From assembly GCA_964492335.1 (NCBI GenBank), contig CAZBJX010000004.1, forward strand, positions 1-64,000: DNA of 64,000 nt. Direction: 5' to 3'. Shown here one piece after another: positions 34,488-47,045 of this stretch. The position numbers were made by a program, and so were the translations under genes. Within the stretch, counting starts at the first letter, position 1. Each line of letters opens with the position of its first letter. Under the pieces are notes generated by a model, which did not search any database, was not told the origin of the DNA, and saw only the letters and a program-made list of their open reading frames with translations. This DNA comes from JAFGCL01 sp964492335 (GTDB lineage: Bacteria > Chloroflexota > Dehalococcoidia > UBA2247 > RBG-13-53-26).

Positions 34488-35606
34488 ATGATAGAGGGGA
34501 CATTCAGCAATCGCAGGGGAGGCGACTCCAGCGGCAAGGTGATCGCGCAAATCAAGGTGATCGGTGTGGGCGGCGGAGGCTGCAACACGGTCAGACGCAT
34601 GATGCAGTTCTGCACTATCGGGGGGCTGGACTACATCGTCATGAACACCGACGTCAAATCCCTGGAACTGATACAACGCTGCCAGTCTATCCAGATCGGC
34701 TCGCATCTGACCCAGGGATTCGGGGCCGGTGGCGATGCCCGGGTGGGCGAGGCAGCTGCCAGGGAGAACAAGATGGCGCTGCAGAAGGCCTGCCGGGGAG
34801 CCGACCTGATATTCATCACAGCCGGCATGGGAGGAGGGACCGGCACCGGGTCCGCTCCCGTGGTGGCAGAGATTGCCAGGGAGAGCGGCGCGCTGGTGAT
34901 CGCAGTGGTCACCACCCCGTTCACCTTCGAGGGCAGCAGGAGGGCCGAAGTGGCCTTCGGCGGGCTGAGGACGCTCATGGAGAGAGTGAACTCCACCATC
35001 ATCGTCCCCAATGACCATCTCCTGCGCCTGGGGGACCACGATGTGCCGATCTCGAAGGCGTTTGCTGCTGCAGATGCGGTGGTGTCTGAGGGCATCATGG
35101 CCATTTCCGAGCTGATAAACGTTCCCGGAGAGATTAACGTCGACCTGGCGGACGTCAAGAGGGTAATGAGCATACCGGGCATCTCCCTCATGGCTACCGG
35201 CCGCGGGGAAGGTCCCAACGGGGCTGAGCACGCTGCCCAGGAAGTCATCTTCGAGCCCCTGCTGGAGACCCACGTGACAGGCGCCAAGGGAGCGCTCTTC
35301 TGTTTCACCGGCGGGCCCGACCTGACTCTCGGATCGGTGGAAAAGGCCGCCAGCCTGATATCGAAGAGCGTTGATCCCCATGCCCTGATGTTCTTCGGCA
35401 TGAATCTGCCCAGGCCGGAGATGACCGGGAAGTGCAAGATCAACCTGGTGGCCACGGGCATCGAGCCCGACGCCAACAGCTCGTGGTTCTCGCAGTTGAA
35501 GCAGGCGGCCAGGAACGCCCCGGGCCAGCCGCAGGGGAAGAGGGGACAGCAGCCGGGGAAGCTCACCAGGCTGAGCATGGCGTATGCCACCAAGCTGTTC
35601 CAGTGA
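34488..35606 (+). CDS. FtsZ-like tubulin-family GTPase, copy 3
   Basis: 372 aa. Core motifs intact: VIGVGGGGCNTVRRM, GMGGGTGTGSAP, TTPFTFEGSRR and T7 loop NVDLADVKRVMSIPG. Divergent surface segments (IIVPNDHLLRLGDHDVPI where the other two have IIIHND+LLQYT) suggest a different interaction face. The C-terminus is a Gln/Gly/Lys linker ending PGKLTRLSMAYATKLFQ; the L-[ST]-R-L-S motif is shared with copy 2. AGAGGGAGG precedes the ATG. Followed by two more small membrane-protein genes. Confidence 0.88.
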   Translation: MIEGTFSNRRGGDSSGKVIAQIKVIGVGGGGCNTVRRMMQFCTIGGLDYIVMNTDVKSLELIQRCQSIQIGSHLTQGFGAGGDARVGEAAARENKMALQKACRGADLIFITAGMGGGTGTGSAPVVAEIARESGALVIAVVTTPFTFEGSRRAEVAFGGLRTLMERVNSTIIVPNDHLLRLGDHDVPISKAFAAADAVVSEGIMAISELINVPGEINVDLADVKRVMSIPGISLMATGRGEGPNGAEHAAQEVIFEPLLETHVTGAKGALFCFTGGPDLTLGSVEKAASLISKSVDPHALMFFGMNLPRPEMTGKCKINLVATGIEPDANSSWFSQLKQAARNAPGQPQGKRGQQPGKLTRLSMAYATKLFQ

Positions 35607-35665
35607 AGAAATGAAGACGGGAGGCGGTGACAGCTATCGGTGAGTCTGCCAGGAAGGGAGGTTGG

Positions 35666-35860
35666 ATGATGTCACTGGTGCTGGCGTGGATGAACACGAT
35701 ATCAGGGTTGATCCTCTTCTTCTCAATGTCCGGCATCAGTTCCTGGGTCGTCTTCTCCTCACCCGTTGCCAGGGTGGTTCCCTTCCTGGTGGGCATACTG
35801 CTGCTGACCAATGCGGCGTACCTGGCCCTGGTCACAAATCTCTGGAGCCGCCGAACGTAG
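35666..35860 (+). CDS. Small two-helix membrane protein B of the FtsZ cluster
   Basis: 64 aa. Helices WMNTISGLILFFSMSG and VVPFLVGILLLTNAAYLALV, basic C-terminus NLWSRRT. Paralog of protein A by motif and topology. The start here is the ATG behind AAGGGAGG; an upstream GTG at 35627, also preceded by GGGAGG, would add 13 residues. Confidence 0.65.
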   Translation: MMSLVLAWMNTISGLILFFSMSGISSWVVFSSPVARVVPFLVGILLLTNAAYLALVTNLWSRRT

Positions 35861-35913
35861 AGAGGACGAACCCCGTCTTGCTGAGCAAGCGGGATGTAGA
35901 TGGGAGGGGAGAG

Positions 35914-36003
35914 ATGCCGAGCAGAACAGATGTGATGGTGTGGGGCATGGTAGCGGTGCTGATGTGTATGATAGCCATCGATATCGTGAGGGTGCGTCTC
36001 TAG
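35914..36003 (+). CDS. 29-residue single-helix membrane microprotein
   Basis: 29 aa: a polar start MPSRTD, one membrane helix VMVWGMVAVLMCMIAIDIV and RVRL at the end. A near-perfect Shine-Dalgarno (GGGAGGGG, about 5-6 bases before the ATG) supports translation in spite of the size. Last gene of the FtsZ-like cluster. No homolog recognised. Confidence 0.55.
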   Translation: MPSRTDVMVWGMVAVLMCMIAIDIVRVRL

Positions 36004-36417
36004 GAGGGCTTTCACGGCGTCAGGCCGGCCGGTGAAGGCGCTCACCGGGCGCGGGGAGACAGGCGTGTGTCTCGCCCTGTGGTGAGCGGACCCCGATGCC
36101 GGGTGATGCCGGAGTCAAGCATGTCTATCACCCGAAGGGATGACGTTTGAGACGAAGGAGCAGGCTGCGGGAATTCGCGAGGCCGCAAAGCCCGCCGCGG
36201 GGGCAGTCTCAGTGACTTCGTTGTCAGGCATTATGTAAGGTATTCTGAAGTGTACCAAGAGTGTATCAGCAAGCAGGCTAGGAGCAAGGATGCCCCCCCA
36301 CCCTTGCTTGGCAGAGCCTCCTCACATGGCCATCCAAATGCCAAATTCCACGGCGTCTTCAGGCCAAAACAGCTAACAATTCTGCACTAGCCTGCTTGCT
36401 GGTCACATACTCCGGCG
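36004..36417. other. Gene-free structured region after the FtsZ cluster
   Basis: 414 bp, no credible reading frame, between the FtsZ cluster and the convergent ArsA-like gene. A compound hairpin lies at 36040-36087 (GCTCACC/GGTGAGC, GGGC/GCCC, GAGACA/TGTCTC). A 7-bp stem GGGTGAT/ATCACCC lies at 36101-36133. The 15-bp inverted repeat at 36267-36401 is listed separately. Confidence 0.55.
36267..36401. repeat. 135-bp element closed by a perfect 15-bp inverted repeat
   Basis: CAGCAAGCAGGCTAG (36267-36281) and its exact complement CTAGCCTGCTTGCTG (36387-36401). Inside, AGCAAGG/CCTTGCT and TTGGCA/TGCCAA can form two further stems, giving a multibranched fold. No obvious target duplication flanks it. 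It could be a structured RNA, a MITE-like insertion or a convergent transcript end. Confidence 0.6.
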
Positions 36418-37320
36418 TCAGGAAGCGGGGGCAAACAGCCTCCGCTCCACCTCTTTCAGCCGCTCCAGTCCCCGTACCTCGAACGGGAACAGCGGCACCC
36501 TGGTGGAACGGGTCCCGTAGCCGCCTTCGATTTCGGACAGGTACTTCTGTTGCAGCTGCGCCTTGCTGAGCAGGAACGGCGAATCGGCGTTCTCCACCAC
36601 CTGGTTGATGACGATGTGGTTGATGCCCAGCCCGTAGCTCTGGAACTCCTCGAAGACGTCCTGCAGTTGCCGCACCGCCAGGGCCTCCGGTATGGTCACC
36701 AGGTTGAACTGGACCTCATCCCGGAGGAAGGCCATATCCTTGTTTGACAGCTTCTCCCAGTCCTGGATCACTCCCAGGACGGAGCGCTTCAGGTTCGGGG
36801 TGGCCTTCAGGGCGGTATACACCCTGGCGGCGGGCTTGAGATGGTTGCTCACCAGCGAGGGCATCCGGAGCAGGCCGAGCGTCTGGCCGGCCGGGGCGGT
36901 GTCCCACACCACCCTGTCGTACTGGCCGGACTCGGCCACCTCCCGTATGTAGTCCACCATGAACTCGTCCTTGAGCCCGGGGAGCATCGTGGCCACGTAG
37001 TCCAGAAACTCCTGGTAGTCGATGTCCACGAAGGTGGAGAAGAGCCCGTACACCTGGGGGCCGAACTTCTGGTCCCACAACTGCTTGACCACGTCGTAGC
37101 TGATCTCCTCCAGATACAGGTCCTCGGTGACCATGGCCGGCCTGGCCGGGGAGTCGATCTCGAAGATATCCCGGAGCGATGGGGTGAAGTCCGTTGACAC
37201 GACGATGGTCCTGTGCCCGCTGCGGGCGAGGTGCAGGGCGGTGGCCGCCGCGGACGTGGTCTTACCCACTCCCCCCTTGCCGCAGAACATGGTGACTCGC
37301 CTGGATCCGATCTGTCTCAA
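36418..37320 (-). CDS. ArsA/GET3-family ATPase
   Basis: 300 aa, a single ATPase unit. Deviant P-loop CGKGGVGKTTSAAATA, switch I region STDFTPSLRDIF (in place of DPAHSL), switch II DTAPAGQTLGLLRMP, and a C-terminal VPLFPFEVRGLERL. Family roles are tail-anchored membrane-protein targeting (GET3) or arsenite-efflux energising (ArsA); no arsB/arsR is near, and the paired Cys of ArsA are not evident. The start is TTG 37320, eight bases after GGGAGG; GTG 37329 overlaps that Shine-Dalgarno. Its convergence on the FtsZ/small-membrane-protein cluster makes a membrane-insertion role an attractive guess. Confidence 0.8.
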   Translation of the reverse strand: MRQIGSRRVTMFCGKGGVGKTTSAAATALHLARSGHRTIVVSTDFTPSLRDIFEIDSPARPAMVTEDLYLEEISYDVVKQLWDQKFGPQVYGLFSTFVDIDYQEFLDYVATMLPGLKDEFMVDYIREVAESGQYDRVVWDTAPAGQTLGLLRMPSLVSNHLKPAARVYTALKATPNLKRSVLGVIQDWEKLSNKDMAFLRDEVQFNLVTIPEALAVRQLQDVFEEFQSYGLGINHIVINQVVENADSPFLLSKAQLQQKYLSEIEGGYGTRSTRVPLFPFEVRGLERLKEVERRLFAPAS

Positions 37321-37517
37321 CGCTCTCACCTCCCGGGGTCAGGCCCGAATCCCATGTTAGCACAGGGGCGGGGCCGGGGCCACGCGCGCGGGACTGGCTC
37401 AAGCCGGGAAAGGAGAAGCGCATGAAGCCTACAGACGACAGCGACAAGGGCAGCAAGCCCCCTCGGCGCGGCGCGCCGGCCGGGCCAGGTGCTCCTGGCT
37501 TCCCGGCTGCCCCCCTC

Positions 37518-37546
37518 TTGACACGGCGTGTTCTGGCGGTCATAAT
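37518..37546 (+). promoter_or_regulatory. Promoter of the HTH/AT-hook-like gene
   Basis: TTGACA at 37518-37523, a 17-bp spacer and CATAAT at 37541-37546. It directly abuts the palindrome at 37546-37563, which covers the predicted transcription start. Confidence 0.7.
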
Positions 37547-37563
37547 GTTTGCGATCGCAAACA
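37546..37563. promoter_or_regulatory. Perfect 18-bp palindromic operator
   Basis: TGTTTGCGATCGCAAACA is a perfect palindrome at +1 of the promoter, the classic place for a repressor. Its arms equal those of the site at 25021-25038. Autoregulation by the HTH protein just downstream is a reasonable hypothesis. Confidence 0.6.
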
Positions 37564-37573
37564 AAACGGCCTG

Positions 37574-38518
37574 ATGATCATGGAAGTGATGCCAGAAGCT
37601 GACGCTGCCTACATGAGCAGCCCCCAGGCCGCCAGGATCCTGGGGATCACCGGTGTCGGCGTGGCCCAGTTGATACGGCAGGGGAAGATACCGGCAGTCA
37701 AGATCGCCAACCGCTGGCTCATCCCGCGGGCGTTTGTGGAGGAGTTTGCCCTGACCTATGAGGGGAAGAGGGGGCGCCCCCGGAAGAAGGGCCGGTCCGG
37801 CAGGACCCCCGCGCGGGGGTCCAGGTCAGCGGACACAGCCGTGGGAGCCAGGGCGGCCGCCGCGGCGGCCCCTCCGGCCGAGACAGCGCCCTTCGCCGCA
37901 GCGGCGGCGGAAGACATGGCAGCCCAGCCCCCTCCGGCCGAGGCAGCGCCCTTCGCCGCAGCGGCGACGGAAGACATGGCAGCCCAGCCCCCTCCGGCCG
38001 AGGCGGATGCGGCCCGGGTGACTGCGGTGCCGGCGACCGCCGGGGCGGCTGAGGCTGAAGAGGAGGAGCGGGAGGGGAGCACGGCCTTCAAGGTGACTGC
38101 CGAGGTCTACCACGTGGACCGGAACTACACCTTCGAGGTCTACGAGAGGGGCCGGATCACCCAGAGGGCCCGCATCATCGTAGCCCGGCTGAAGCCGAGG
38201 ATCCCCTCCCTGCCGCAGTTCTCCTTCCGCTGGGACTACAGGTACGAGCACCTCAACGTGGACATCCACGGAGTGGAGCCAGCCGCGCTGGAGTGGTGGA
38301 CCATGGGCCGCAACGGGTACACCGGGCACCTGCCCCGGAGGCTGCCCGGGCCAGCGCGCACCTTCGAGGCCGTCATCTGGCTTCCGGTAACCTTCGTCTT
38401 TCGAGGGAGGCTGACGCTGATCGGCGGCTCCCCCGCCGCTGTGGAAGAGCCGCCGGAGACGCCCGCTTCCGGAGGTCTCAAGAGGCTCTGGAGCAGGTGG
38501 CCGGGCAAGGCCCGATAG
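37574..38518 (+). CDS. Excisionase/MerR-like HTH protein with AT-hook-like segment, repeat linker and beta-rich C-terminal domain
   Basis: 314 aa. Residues ~14-57 (MSSPQAARILGITGVGVAQLIRQGKIPAV..NRWLIPRAFVEEF) form an HTH_17-type DNA-binding domain. KRGRPRKKGRSGR at ~65 contains an AT-hook GRP core. A Pro/Ala/Glu linker carries two tandem 20-residue repeats (60-bp DNA repeats around 37911-37990). The C-terminal ~130 residues (FKVTAEVYHVDRNYTFEVYERGR..., FSFRWDYRYEHLNVDIHG) look like a beta-sandwich not recognised. The leader is short and no Shine-Dalgarno is visible. Probably a transcriptional or nucleoid-associated regulator. Confidence 0.65.
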   Translation: MIMEVMPEADAAYMSSPQAARILGITGVGVAQLIRQGKIPAVKIANRWLIPRAFVEEFALTYEGKRGRPRKKGRSGRTPARGSRSADTAVGARAAAAAAPPAETAPFAAAAAEDMAAQPPPAEAAPFAAAATEDMAAQPPPAEADAARVTAVPATAGAAEAEEEEREGSTAFKVTAEVYHVDRNYTFEVYERGRITQRARIIVARLKPRIPSLPQFSFRWDYRYEHLNVDIHGVEPAALEWWTMGRNGYTGHLPRRLPGPARTFEAVIWLPVTFVFRGRLTLIGGSPAAVEEPPETPASGGLKRLWSRWPGKAR

Positions 38519-38534
38519 TACCTCCTCCACTATG

Positions 38535-38563
38535 TTGACAGCAGGAGTGGGGTCCGCTATAAT
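38535..38563 (+). promoter_or_regulatory. Consensus promoter of rpoBC
   Basis: TTGACA (38535-38540), a 17-bp spacer and TATAAT (38558-38563): a perfect sigma70 consensus. The ~97-nt leader contains a bulged stem ending CATTGCG followed by TTTT (near 38573-38602) and an AAGTGA/TCACTT stem, possibly attenuating. Confidence 0.85.
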
Positions 38564-38666
38564 TGTAAGTTGCGCATCAATGCGATATCCTCATTGCGTT
38601 TTCCTATCGGTAGTCAAGTGATCCCCTTCCCTTTCACTTAAGGCGAATTGTGCCCAGCAAAGGAGT

Positions 38667-41600
38667 GTGCAGGAGTTGATTTCCACATCGTCGCTATCTG
38701 ATACACAGGCCATCGTCAGGAGATCGTTTGCCGCTACCCCGCCGGTACTCGGGATCCCCAATCTCATCCAGGTGCAGTCTGACTCCTTCCGCCGCTTCCT
38801 CGAGAACGGCCTGCGGGAGCTCCTCGAGGGCCTGGCCATCCAGGACCTGGCCGGCACCCGGCTGGAACTGCGGTTCGTGAACTGCGAGCTAGGCCCCCCA
38901 AAGAACTCTATCCCGGCCTGCCGCGAGCGTGACCTGACCTACTCGGCACCTCTCTATGCCAAAGTGCAGCTGGTGGTCAAGGAGACGGGGGAGATCAAGG
39001 AACAGAATATCTTCATTGCCGACATCCCGCTGATGACGCCCACCGGCACCTTCATCATCAACGGCGCCGAGCGGGTGGTGGTCAGCCAGCTCATCCGGTC
39101 CCCGGGCCTCTACCTGACCCTGGAAACGGACATGGGCACGGGCCGCGATCTCTGCTACGGCAAGCTCATACCCGAGCACGGGTCCTGGCTCGATTTCGAG
39201 ACCAGCAACAAGGACATCATCTGGGTGAAGGTCAACGGCAAGAGGCGCTTCCCCGTGACGACGCTGCTGCGGGCCATCGGGTACCCGTCCACGGAGGAGC
39301 TGACCGAGATGTTCCAGGGGGTGGACGACTCTCCGGACCACTCGTTCATCGCCGCCAGCGCCAAGCAGGACTCCTTCATCAAGAACGAGAACGAGGCCAT
39401 CCTGGAGATATACCGGCGTCTGAGGCCCGGCGACCTGCCCAATGTGGACAACGCCAGGAACCTGCTGAACAACCTCTTCTTCCATCCCCGGCACTACAAC
39501 CTGGGCAAGGTGGGAAGGTACAAGCTGAACAAGAGGCTGGGCAGGGACGCGGACAATGCCGGCATGCAGGCCCTGAGCCGCGAAGACCTGATAGCCATTG
39601 TCCGTCACATCATCATGGTCAACAACGGGCAGGAGCAGCCCGATGACATCGATCACCTGAGCAACCGCAGGCTGCGCACCGTGGGCGAGCTCATTCAGAA
39701 CCAGCTTCGCGTGGCCCTCCTCAATCTGGAGCGCATGGTGAGGGAGCGCATGAGCATCGTGGACACGGCCACGGTCACCCCCAACGCCCTGATCAACACC
39801 CGGCCGGTGACCACCGCCATCCGCGACTTCTTCAGCGGCTCCCAGCTCTGCCAGTTCATGGACCAGACCAATCCGCTGGCCGAGCTGACGCATAAACGGC
39901 GCCTGTCGACCCTTGGCCGCGGAGGCCTCTCCAGGGAACGGGCCGGGTTTGAGGTGCGCGACATTCACCACTCTCACTACGGCCGGATCTGCCCCATCGA
40001 AACGCCGGAGGGCCCCAACATCGGGCTCATCGCATCCCTGGCCACCTACGGCGCCATCGACGAGTACGGCTTCATCGTGACCCCGTACCGCAAGGTGACC
40101 CGCGAGGTGCCTAACACCGTCGACCAGCTGGTCAACCGGGCCCTGGCCGAGGCGGTGACGGACCAGGACGGCAAGCGCATCGGCAAGGAAGGGGCCCGAA
40201 TCACGCCCGGCCTGGCCAGGGACATAGCCGCGCTCCCGCACGGGACCGTCAAGGTGGTGCCTTTCGCCTCCCGCGAGATCATCTACCTTTCGGCGGACCA
40301 GGAGGAGGACTACGTTGTGGCCCAGGCCAGCGCCCCGCTGAACGCCTGGGACGAGTTCAGCGAGAAGAGGATCGAGGCCAGGAAGGGGTCCAGCCTCCCC
40401 CGGGTATCGCCCGAGAACGTCGACCTCATGGACGTTTCCCCCAAGCAGATCGTGGGCATATCGGCGTCGCTCATCCCCTTCCTGGAGCACGACGACGCCA
40501 ACCGGGCGCTGATGGGATCGAACATGGAGCGCCAGGCGGTGCCCCTGCTGTGCCCCGAGTCCCCGGTGGTGGGGACGGGCATGGAGCAGCAGGTGGCCAG
40601 GGACAGCGGCCAGCTGGTCATCTCCGGGGATGACGGCGAGGTGACCTCGGTAACCAGCCGGGAGATCGTGCTGATGACCGGGGAAGGCGAGGAGCGCGCC
40701 TACCCCTTGATGAAATTCAGGCGGACCAACCAGGGGACATGCATCAACCAGCGCCCCATCGTCAACAAGGGCGACCGAATCAGGACCGGGCAGGTCCTGG
40801 CGGACAGCTCGGCCACCGACCACGGGATACTGTCCCTCGGCCAGAACGTGCTCTGCGCCTTCATGAGCTGGGAGGGCTACAACTTCGAAGACGCCATAGT
40901 GGTGTCGGAGAAGCTGGTCAAGGAGGACAAGTTCACCTCGATCCACATCGAGCGCTATGAGATAGAGGCCAGGGAGACCAAGCTGGGCGCCGAGGAGATC
41001 ACCAGGGACATCCCCCATGTGGGAGAGGAAAGCCTGCGCAACCTGGACGACGAAGGCATAATCCAGGTGGGGGCCGACGTCGAGTCGAGCGACATCCTGG
41101 TGGGCAAGATCACCCCCAAGGGCGAGACGGAGCTCAGCGCCGAGGAGAAGCTCCTGCGGGTGATATTCGGAGAGAAGGCCCGTGAAGTGAAGGACACCTC
41201 ATTGAGGGTCCCGCATGGCGAGAGGGGCTTGGTGATCGCGGTGAAGATCTTCACCAACAGGGACGAGCTGCCCGAGGGGGTGAGCAAGCTGGTGCGGGTC
41301 TGGGTGGCCCAGAAGCGCAAGGCGTCGGAGGGGGACAAGCTGGCTGGCCGGCATGGCAACAAGGGCGTTATCGCCCGCATCCTGCCGGAGGAGGACATGC
41401 CCTTCCTGCCCGACGGCACGCCCATCGACATCATGCTGAATCCCATCGGCGTGCCCTCTCGCATGAACCTGGGTCAGATATTCGAGACCCATCTCGGCTG
41501 GGCCGCCAACGAGCTGGGTTTCAAGGCGGACTGCCCCGTATTCGAGAGCGCGGACACGGATGTGGTGGAGGACGCCCTGGCCAGGGCCTGGATGGTCCGC

Positions 41601-42290
41601 CAGGCGAATGCCTCCACCGCCAACCTGAGCGCCGGGGCCAGGCTGGAGCGGACCAGGGAATGGCTCCGGGAGCGGGGGTTCAATCCCGCCGTGGTGCTGG
41701 CCGAAGAGTACAATGGTGAATCAACGCGGGCCTGCCTTCGCCTCTGGCTCAAGGACCTCGGGGTCGACACGGATGGGCTGGGCGACGAGGAGGTCCAGAA
41801 GCAGGTGGACAGGATCAGCCGACAGAGGTCCGAGTCTCCGCCGATCCACGGGAAGACCATTCTCTATGACGGCCGCACCGGCCAGCCCTTCGATCAGCCG
41901 GTGACGGTGGGCTATGTCTATGTCATGAAGCTGATCCACCTTGTGGAAGACAAGGTTCACGCACGCTCCACAGGGCCGTACACGCTTATCACTCAGCAGC
42001 CCCTGGGTGGGAAGGCCCAGTTCGGCGGGCAGAGGTTCGGAGAGATGGAGGTCTGGGCCCTGGAAGCCTACGGGGCCGCCCATACCCTGCAGGAGCTCCT
42101 GACCATCAAGTCCGACGACATAGCCGGCCGGGCCAAGGCCTACGAAGCCATCACCAAGGGGGAAGACGTGCATCCTCCTGGACTGCCGGAGTCGTTTAAC
42201 GTGCTCGTTCGCGAGTTGCAGAGCCTGGGGCTCTCCATTGAGATGTTTGTGAACGAGACCAGCAGCATGCCCGACCCGAACAATGAGTAA
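38667..42290 (+). CDS. rpoB: DNA-directed RNA polymerase subunit beta
   Basis: 1207 aa, core transcription subunit. N-terminal IPNLIQVQSDSFRRFL, the rifampicin-region QFMDQTNPLAELTHKRR and GLSRERAGFEVRDIHHSHYGR, CPIETPEGPNIGLI, and C-terminal GGKAQFGGQRFGEMEVWALEAYG are all canonical. In E. coli numbering the rifampicin pocket shows Cys at 512, Thr at 532 and Arg at 535, while D516, H526, R529 and S531 are kept. Start uncertain: GTG 38667 is almost on top of AAAGGAG; TTG 38676 has better spacing. No rplKAJL genes precede it. rpoC follows after 26 bp. Confidence 0.98.
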   Translation: MQELISTSSLSDTQAIVRRSFAATPPVLGIPNLIQVQSDSFRRFLENGLRELLEGLAIQDLAGTRLELRFVNCELGPPKNSIPACRERDLTYSAPLYAKVQLVVKETGEIKEQNIFIADIPLMTPTGTFIINGAERVVVSQLIRSPGLYLTLETDMGTGRDLCYGKLIPEHGSWLDFETSNKDIIWVKVNGKRRFPVTTLLRAIGYPSTEELTEMFQGVDDSPDHSFIAASAKQDSFIKNENEAILEIYRRLRPGDLPNVDNARNLLNNLFFHPRHYNLGKVGRYKLNKRLGRDADNAGMQALSREDLIAIVRHIIMVNNGQEQPDDIDHLSNRRLRTVGELIQNQLRVALLNLERMVRERMSIVDTATVTPNALINTRPVTTAIRDFFSGSQLCQFMDQTNPLAELTHKRRLSTLGRGGLSRERAGFEVRDIHHSHYGRICPIETPEGPNIGLIASLATYGAIDEYGFIVTPYRKVTREVPNTVDQLVNRALAEAVTDQDGKRIGKEGARITPGLARDIAALPHGTVKVVPFASREIIYLSADQEEDYVVAQASAPLNAWDEFSEKRIEARKGSSLPRVSPENVDLMDVSPKQIVGISASLIPFLEHDDANRALMGSNMERQAVPLLCPESPVVGTGMEQQVARDSGQLVISGDDGEVTSVTSREIVLMTGEGEERAYPLMKFRRTNQGTCINQRPIVNKGDRIRTGQVLADSSATDHGILSLGQNVLCAFMSWEGYNFEDAIVVSEKLVKEDKFTSIHIERYEIEARETKLGAEEITRDIPHVGEESLRNLDDEGIIQVGADVESSDILVGKITPKGETELSAEEKLLRVIFGEKAREVKDTSLRVPHGERGLVIAVKIFTNRDELPEGVSKLVRVWVAQKRKASEGDKLAGRHGNKGVIARILPEEDMPFLPDGTPIDIMLNPIGVPSRMNLGQIFETHLGWAANELGFKADCPVFESADTDVVEDALARAWMVRQANASTANLSAGARLERTREWLRERGFNPAVVLAEEYNGESTRACLRLWLKDLGVDTDGLGDEEVQKQVDRISRQRSESPPIHGKTILYDGRTGQPFDQPVTVGYVYVMKLIHLVEDKVHARSTGPYTLITQQPLGGKAQFGGQRFGEMEVWALEAYGAAHTLQELLTIKSDDIAGRAKAYEAITKGEDVHPPGLPESFNVLVRELQSLGLSIEMFVNETSSMPDPNNE

Positions 42291-42316
42291 TCGCCAATCT
42301 CCAAGGAGGAAGACCC

Positions 42317-46516
<4,200 letters not shown>

Positions 46517-46539
46517 GCTCCTGCCCTGAAGATGGTCAA

Positions 46540-46572
46540 GACCCCCGGCCGGGTTCCCGGCCGGGGGTCTTT
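46540..46572 (+). terminator. Intrinsic terminator of rpoBC
   Basis: A 13-bp perfect stem GACCCCCGGCCGG/CCGGCCGGGGGTC with loop GTTC, followed by TTT. It stands 24 bp after the rpoC stop. Confidence 0.85.
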
Positions 46573-46595
46573 CGTCCCATGGCCCGCCGGGCGGG

Positions 46596-47042
46596 CTACC
46601 TGGCCCGGCTGTCCAGCAGTATGGTCACCGGGCCGTCATTGTGTATATCCACCATCATGTGCGCCTGGAACCGGCCGGTCTCCACCGGGACGCCGGTGGC
46701 CCGCGCCCGGTCCACGAAGAGGTCGAACAGGGCCTCGGCCTCCCCAGGCGCGGCGGCCTCAATGAAGCTGGGGCGCCTCCCCTTGCGCGTGTCCGAGATG
46801 AGGGTGAACTGGCTTACCAGGAGCAGTGCGCCGCCGACATCCGGGAGCGAGCGATTGAACTTGCCCTCCTCGTCGGAGAAGATGCGCAGGTTGACCGTCT
46901 TGTCCACCAGGTAGCGGATGTCCTCTTCGGTGTCGCCCCGGGCCACGCCGACCAGCCCCACCAGCCCCGGGCCGATCCGCCCCACCACCTCTCCGTCCAC
47001 GGTCACCGAGGCCCGGCTGACCCGTTGCACCAGCACCCTCAT
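46596..47042 (-). CDS. dtd: D-aminoacyl-tRNA deacylase
   Basis: 148 aa, usual size. MRVLVQRVSRASVTVDGEVV at the N-terminus, the substrate-binding SQFTL and the C-terminal NDGPVTI (Gly-cisPro motif) are diagnostic. Hydrolyses D-aminoacyl-tRNA as translation proofreading. It begins 3 bases after the clpC stop, so it is in one operon with it. Confidence 0.93.
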   Translation of the reverse strand: MRVLVQRVSRASVTVDGEVVGRIGPGLVGLVGVARGDTEEDIRYLVDKTVNLRIFSDEEGKFNRSLPDVGGALLLVSQFTLISDTRKGRRPSFIEAAAPGEAEALFDLFVDRARATGVPVETGRFQAHMMVDIHNDGPVTILLDSRAR

Positions 47043-47045
47043 CGG

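Noticed and set aside
36160..36230. Cyclic-di-GMP (GEMM) riboswitch suggested by CGCAAAGCC
   Set aside because: The conserved partner segment GGGCAAACC and the tetraloop-receptor layout are not found, and no gene follows in the right place.
36418..37320. Arsenite-efflux ATPase ArsA
   Set aside because: No ars genes are near, the protein is a single unit and the Cys metal site is not evident; GET3-like or generic ArsA-family is safer.
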